DNA of 16,924 bases from Brevundimonas sp. (lineage in GTDB: Bacteria; Pseudomonadota; Alphaproteobacteria; Caulobacterales; Caulobacteraceae). Each line of letters starts with the position of its first letter. Position 1 is the stretch's first letter. The DNA is taken from positions 1 to 16,924 of the forward strand of contig JANJTI010000274.1 in NCBI GenBank assembly GCA_024711185.1. Direction: 5' to 3'. Of the stretch, positions 14,952 through 16,924 are shown piece after piece. The translations under genes and the position numbers were made by a program. Under the pieces are notes generated by a model. That model saw only the letters and a program-made list of their open reading frames with translations. It ran no database searches and was not told the DNA's origin.

Positions 14952-15428
14952 TCAGAACGGGATGTCGTCGTTCAGGTCGTAACTCTCGCGCGGGCCGGAA
15001 GGCTTGTTTGCGCCGCCGGTGGAGAAGCCGGATGAGTAGTCGTCGTCGCCGGCGCGGGATGCGCCGCCGCCGTCGCCGCGGCCGCCCAGCATGGTGAGCT
15101 CGCCCTTGAACTTCTGGATCACCACCTCGGTGGAATACTTCTCGACGCCCTGCTGGTCGGTCCACTTGCGGGTCTGGAGCTGGCCCTCGACGTACACCGT
15201 CGAGCCCTTCTTCAGGTAGTTCTCACAGACCTTGACGATGTTGTCGTTGAAGATGACCACGCGGTGCCACTCGGTCTTCTCCTTGCGCTCGCCGGTGGCC
15301 TTGTCGCGCCACGTCTCGGACGTCGCCAGCGACAGGTTCGCAACCCGTTCGCCGCTGTTGAGGGTGCGGATCTCGGGATCCCGTCCCAGATTGCCGACCA
15401 GAATGACCTTGTTGACGCTGCCCGCCAT
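14952..15428 (-). CDS. ssb: Single-stranded DNA-binding protein
   Basis: SSB coats single-stranded DNA as a homotetramer in replication, recombination and repair, and recruits partners through its acidic tail. The 158-residue protein has the OB-fold (residues 1-112) starting [19 protein letters not shown]. Conserved aromatic and basic positions are present in [20 protein letters not shown] and [12 protein letters not shown] Gly-rich linker follows, and the tail ends DLNDDIPF, the standard SSB-Ct motif. AAGGAG lies six bases before the ATG. A perfect LexA box lies about 130 nt upstream, indicating SOS induction as for ssb and uvrA in other alphaproteobacteria. The SDR-DoxX gene follows after 16 nt. 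The uvrA gene, often next to ssb, is not in this window. Confidence 0.98.
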   Translation of the reverse strand: MAGSVNKVILVGNLGRDPEIRTLNSGERVANLSLATSETWRDKATGERKEKTEWHRVVIFNDNIVKVCENYLKKGSTVYVEGQLQTRKWTDQQGVEKYSTEVVIQKFKGELTMLGGRGDGGGASRAGDDDYSSGFSTGGANKPSGPRESYDLNDDIPF

Positions 15429-15559
15429 CTCGAGCTCCTTTTCCCGTTCGCAGGCCTAGCGCGCTTTCACAGGCGCCGGGCGGGGTTTTTCATCGGACGG
15501 CCGGGTTGCCCACAGGCGCGGTCCGGTCGCGGCGCGACCGTAGCCGAGCGCGCCCTTTT

Positions 15560-15574
15560 GTTCCAGCTTTGTTC
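15560..15574 (-). promoter_or_regulatory. LexA (SOS) box upstream of ssb, GTTC-N7-GTTC
   Basis: GTTC (15560-15563), seven bases CAGCTTT, then GTTC (15571-15574) match the alphaproteobacterial LexA direct repeat exactly. It lies about 130 nt upstream of the ssb start and just before the stop codon of the next upstream gene, so it cannot control that gene. A weak minus-strand -10-like GCTACGGT at 15537-15544 sits at a plausible distance. SOS control of ssb is inferred from the perfect motif and known regulons. Confidence 0.8.
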
Positions 15575-15575
15575 C

Positions 15576-16001
15576 TCAGGGCGCCGTGGGGGGCGCGCCT
15601 TCCGCACGGGCCGCATCGACCTCGCGCTGGATCGCCCCCGGTATGGCCAGGCGTCCGTCGCCGGTCCGGGCCAGAGCCATGAACCTGGAGCCCTCCAGAG
15701 TCTGGCTGAACGACACGCCGGCCCTATCGATGAAGATGAAGCGTCCCTGATAGGCCCCGATGATCTCGCGGCGGCTGCCGCCCATGCGGAGGAAGCGCAG
15801 GCGCATCTCCTCCAGCCGCGCGGCGCAGAACTCGATCTGCGGCTGGTCCTCGGCCACGACGTTGAACCTCGGAGCCTCGCCTTCGGCGCCCGGCTCCACC
15901 GCATAACAGACGCCCTGGTCGAACGGGGCCTTGGTCGACTGGCCGCAGGCGGCCAGGGCGCCGGCGGCCAGGCCAAGGGTCAGCAGGGTCGGAAAGCGCA
16001 T
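15576..16001 (-). CDS. Small lipoprotein of unknown function
   Basis: This 141-residue protein has a lipoprotein signal (MRFPTLLTLGLAAGALAAC) with lipobox LAAC and Cys19, followed by Gly, so it is probably outer-membrane sorted. The mature part has two further Cys (32 in GVCYAV and 59 in EFCAAR) that could form one disulfide. A segment EEMRLRFLRMGGSRREIIGAYQGRFIFID precedes VSFSQTLEGSRFMALART; no family is recognised with certainty. The start codon overlaps the stop of the upstream membrane-protein gene (ATGA), so the two form a translationally coupled pair. The gene ends next to the LexA box of ssb. Envelope role is inferred from the lipobox only. Confidence 0.8.
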   Translation of the reverse strand: MRFPTLLTLGLAAGALAACGQSTKAPFDQGVCYAVEPGAEGEAPRFNVVAEDQPQIEFCAARLEEMRLRFLRMGGSRREIIGAYQGRFIFIDRAGVSFSQTLEGSRFMALARTGDGRLAIPGAIQREVDAARAEGAPPTAP

Positions 16002-16675
16002 CAGCGGAGCCCCGGGAACTGGCAGCTGCGGTCCTGCTCCGCCAGCGTGGTGAAGCGGCTGTTGTCCGGCGATTGCTCGACGCGGCGGGGCACAAGCCGC
16101 AGCGTCGTCTCCCCCCATCGGCCGTACTGGGCGTCGCCCGGGCGGACGCATGTCCCCGAATACAGCGCCTGGACGCAGGCGTTCAGGGTCATGCTGGAGG
16201 ACAGCATCCGCCATTCCGAGCCTGTGTGACGCAGGCACTGTCCGACAGCGGCGACCGGCTGCGGCGAGGGCTGCGCCGGTTCGGTGCTGGGAACAGGCGC
16301 GGGCGGGGGCGCGGTTTCGGTCAACTCGACCGGCGGCTCGGCCGGCGGGGGCGCGAAGGACGCGGTCGGGGCGGCGACCAGCGCACCCGTCTCGTCGATG
16401 CCGACGTCCAGGGCGTCCGTGGCGAGCCCGTTGCGGCGGGCGCAGTCGGCCAGCGTCGCCATGCCGACGAACTGCCCGGCGACGTAGCACCGCAGTTCGC
16501 GGGTGGCGTCCAGCGCCGGGGCCTCGGCGACGTCCACCGTCAGACCGCCCTGCGCAGCGGGCGGCGGTTCGGGACTGCGGTCCCGGCCGCCCGAGAAGAC
16601 CAGGGCGAGGACCACGGCCAGGATGACGGCGGCGCCGGCTCCGATCGCGATGAGGATTCGGTTGTCCCTGGGCAT
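16001..16675 (-). CDS. Single-pass membrane protein with Cys-containing periplasmic modules, function unknown
   Basis: This 224-residue protein has one N-terminal membrane segment (about 7-28, ILIAIGAGAAVILAVVLALV) and a periplasmic remainder. A first module has Cys63 and Cys78 in RCYVAGQFVGMATLADC. A Pro/Ala/Glu-rich linker spans about 101-143. A second module has Cys147, 167, 176 and 218, including GQCLRHTGSEW and MTLNACVQALYSGTC. Both modules contain a TL-x-x-C element, so they may be distant copies. No named family is recognised. The ATG at 16673-16675 has no strong SD. The stop overlaps the start of the lipoprotein gene. The pair looks like an envelope protein and its lipoprotein partner, which is inference. 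Confidence 0.78.
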   Translation of the reverse strand: MPRDNRILIAIGAGAAVILAVVLALVFSGGRDRSPEPPPAAQGGLTVDVAEAPALDATRELRCYVAGQFVGMATLADCARRNGLATDALDVGIDETGALVAAPTASFAPPPAEPPVELTETAPPPAPVPSTEPAQPSPQPVAAVGQCLRHTGSEWRMLSSSMTLNACVQALYSGTCVRPGDAQYGRWGETTLRLVPRRVEQSPDNSRFTTLAEQDRSCQFPGLR

Positions 16676-16739
16676 TCACGGCTCGCGTCGATGGAGAGTC
16701 CAATAACCCCGCGCGAGACGCCGTCGTCAACGCGATTCG

Positions 16740-16924
16740 TCAGCCGCCGAGCCGCGCCAACGCCGCCTGGTAGTTGGCGAGCTGCGCCGTCAGGTAGGCC
16801 GGAGCAGGCCCCCTGGCCGCCGGGCGCGCCGCGGCGGGCGCCAGCGCCCTGTAGGCGTCGCGAACGGCCTTCATCGCGGCCTGCAGGGCCTCCCCCGCCG
16901 CCTTGACCGAATCCGGGCTGCCCA
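16740..16924 (-). CDS. C-terminal end of an unrecognised protein (5' end outside window)
   Basis: The minus-strand frame is open from the right edge to a TGA at 16740-16742 and gives the last 60 residues of a protein. The visible part is helical and Ala-rich: GEALQAAMKAVRDAYRAL, a short Pro/Ala linker (APAAARPAPRGPAP), then AYLTAQLANYQAALARLGG at the end. Codon use has the high third-position GC of real genes here. It is separated by 64 nt from the membrane-protein gene on the same strand. No family can be named from this fragment. Confidence 0.6.
   Translation of the reverse strand, partial: GSPDSVKAAGEALQAAMKAVRDAYRALAPAAARPAARGPAPAYLTAQLANYQAALARLGG

Overview
This is a GC-rich chromosomal segment. 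It most likely comes from a Caulobacterales alphaproteobacterium (Brevundimonas or Caulobacter-like). The best evidence is a complete hfaABD holdfast-anchor operon, which belongs to stalked or holdfast-forming Caulobacterales. Supporting signs are an alphaproteobacterial LexA box of the form GTTC-N7-GTTC, a PAS_5-type single-domain protein, and an lspA followed by a DUF3035 lipoprotein. I see no tRNA, rRNA, CRISPR array, insertion sequence, phage gene or attachment site. The window reads as ordinary, densely packed core chromosome with many ATGA-type gene overlaps.

Left part (1-6300): a rhomboid intramembrane protease (minus strand, cut by the left edge) is divergent from hfaA-hfaB-hfaD. HfaA is a small secreted protein, HfaB a CsgG-like outer-membrane lipoprotein and HfaD a repetitive secreted adhesin. 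Together they are known in Caulobacter to attach the polysaccharide holdfast to the cell pole or stalk tip. HfaD contains about seven imperfect units of 46-50 residues, and HfaA carries the same kind of unit. A secreted two-domain M16 zinc peptidase follows under its own leader.

Middle (6300-10950): a secreted protein of unknown function with a Cys/Pro-rich N-terminus lies on the minus strand, ending at a strong terminator. A PAS_5-like protein, a gamma-carbonic anhydrase and a PhoH-family ATPase follow. The phoH leader contains an intrinsic-terminator-like hairpin 18 nt before the start codon, which suggests attenuation or a small RNA. A CPA2-type cation:proton antiporter without the usual C-terminal RCK domain converges on phoH.

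Right part (10950-16924): lspA and a DUF3035 lipoprotein end in a terminator shared with a convergent EamA-type exporter. Further right, minus-strand genes encode a membrane protein and lipoprotein pair (uncharacterised), then ssb preceded by a perfect LexA box, then an SDR-DoxX fusion protein overlapping a DUF2269 membrane protein. The right edge holds the last 60 codons of an unrecognised minus-strand gene.

I did not find a clearly new multi-gene system. The observations most worth following up are the shared HfaA/HfaD repeat, the phoH leader hairpin, the LexA box before ssb, the secreted Cys/Pro protein, and the two-gene Cys-protein/lipoprotein operon.
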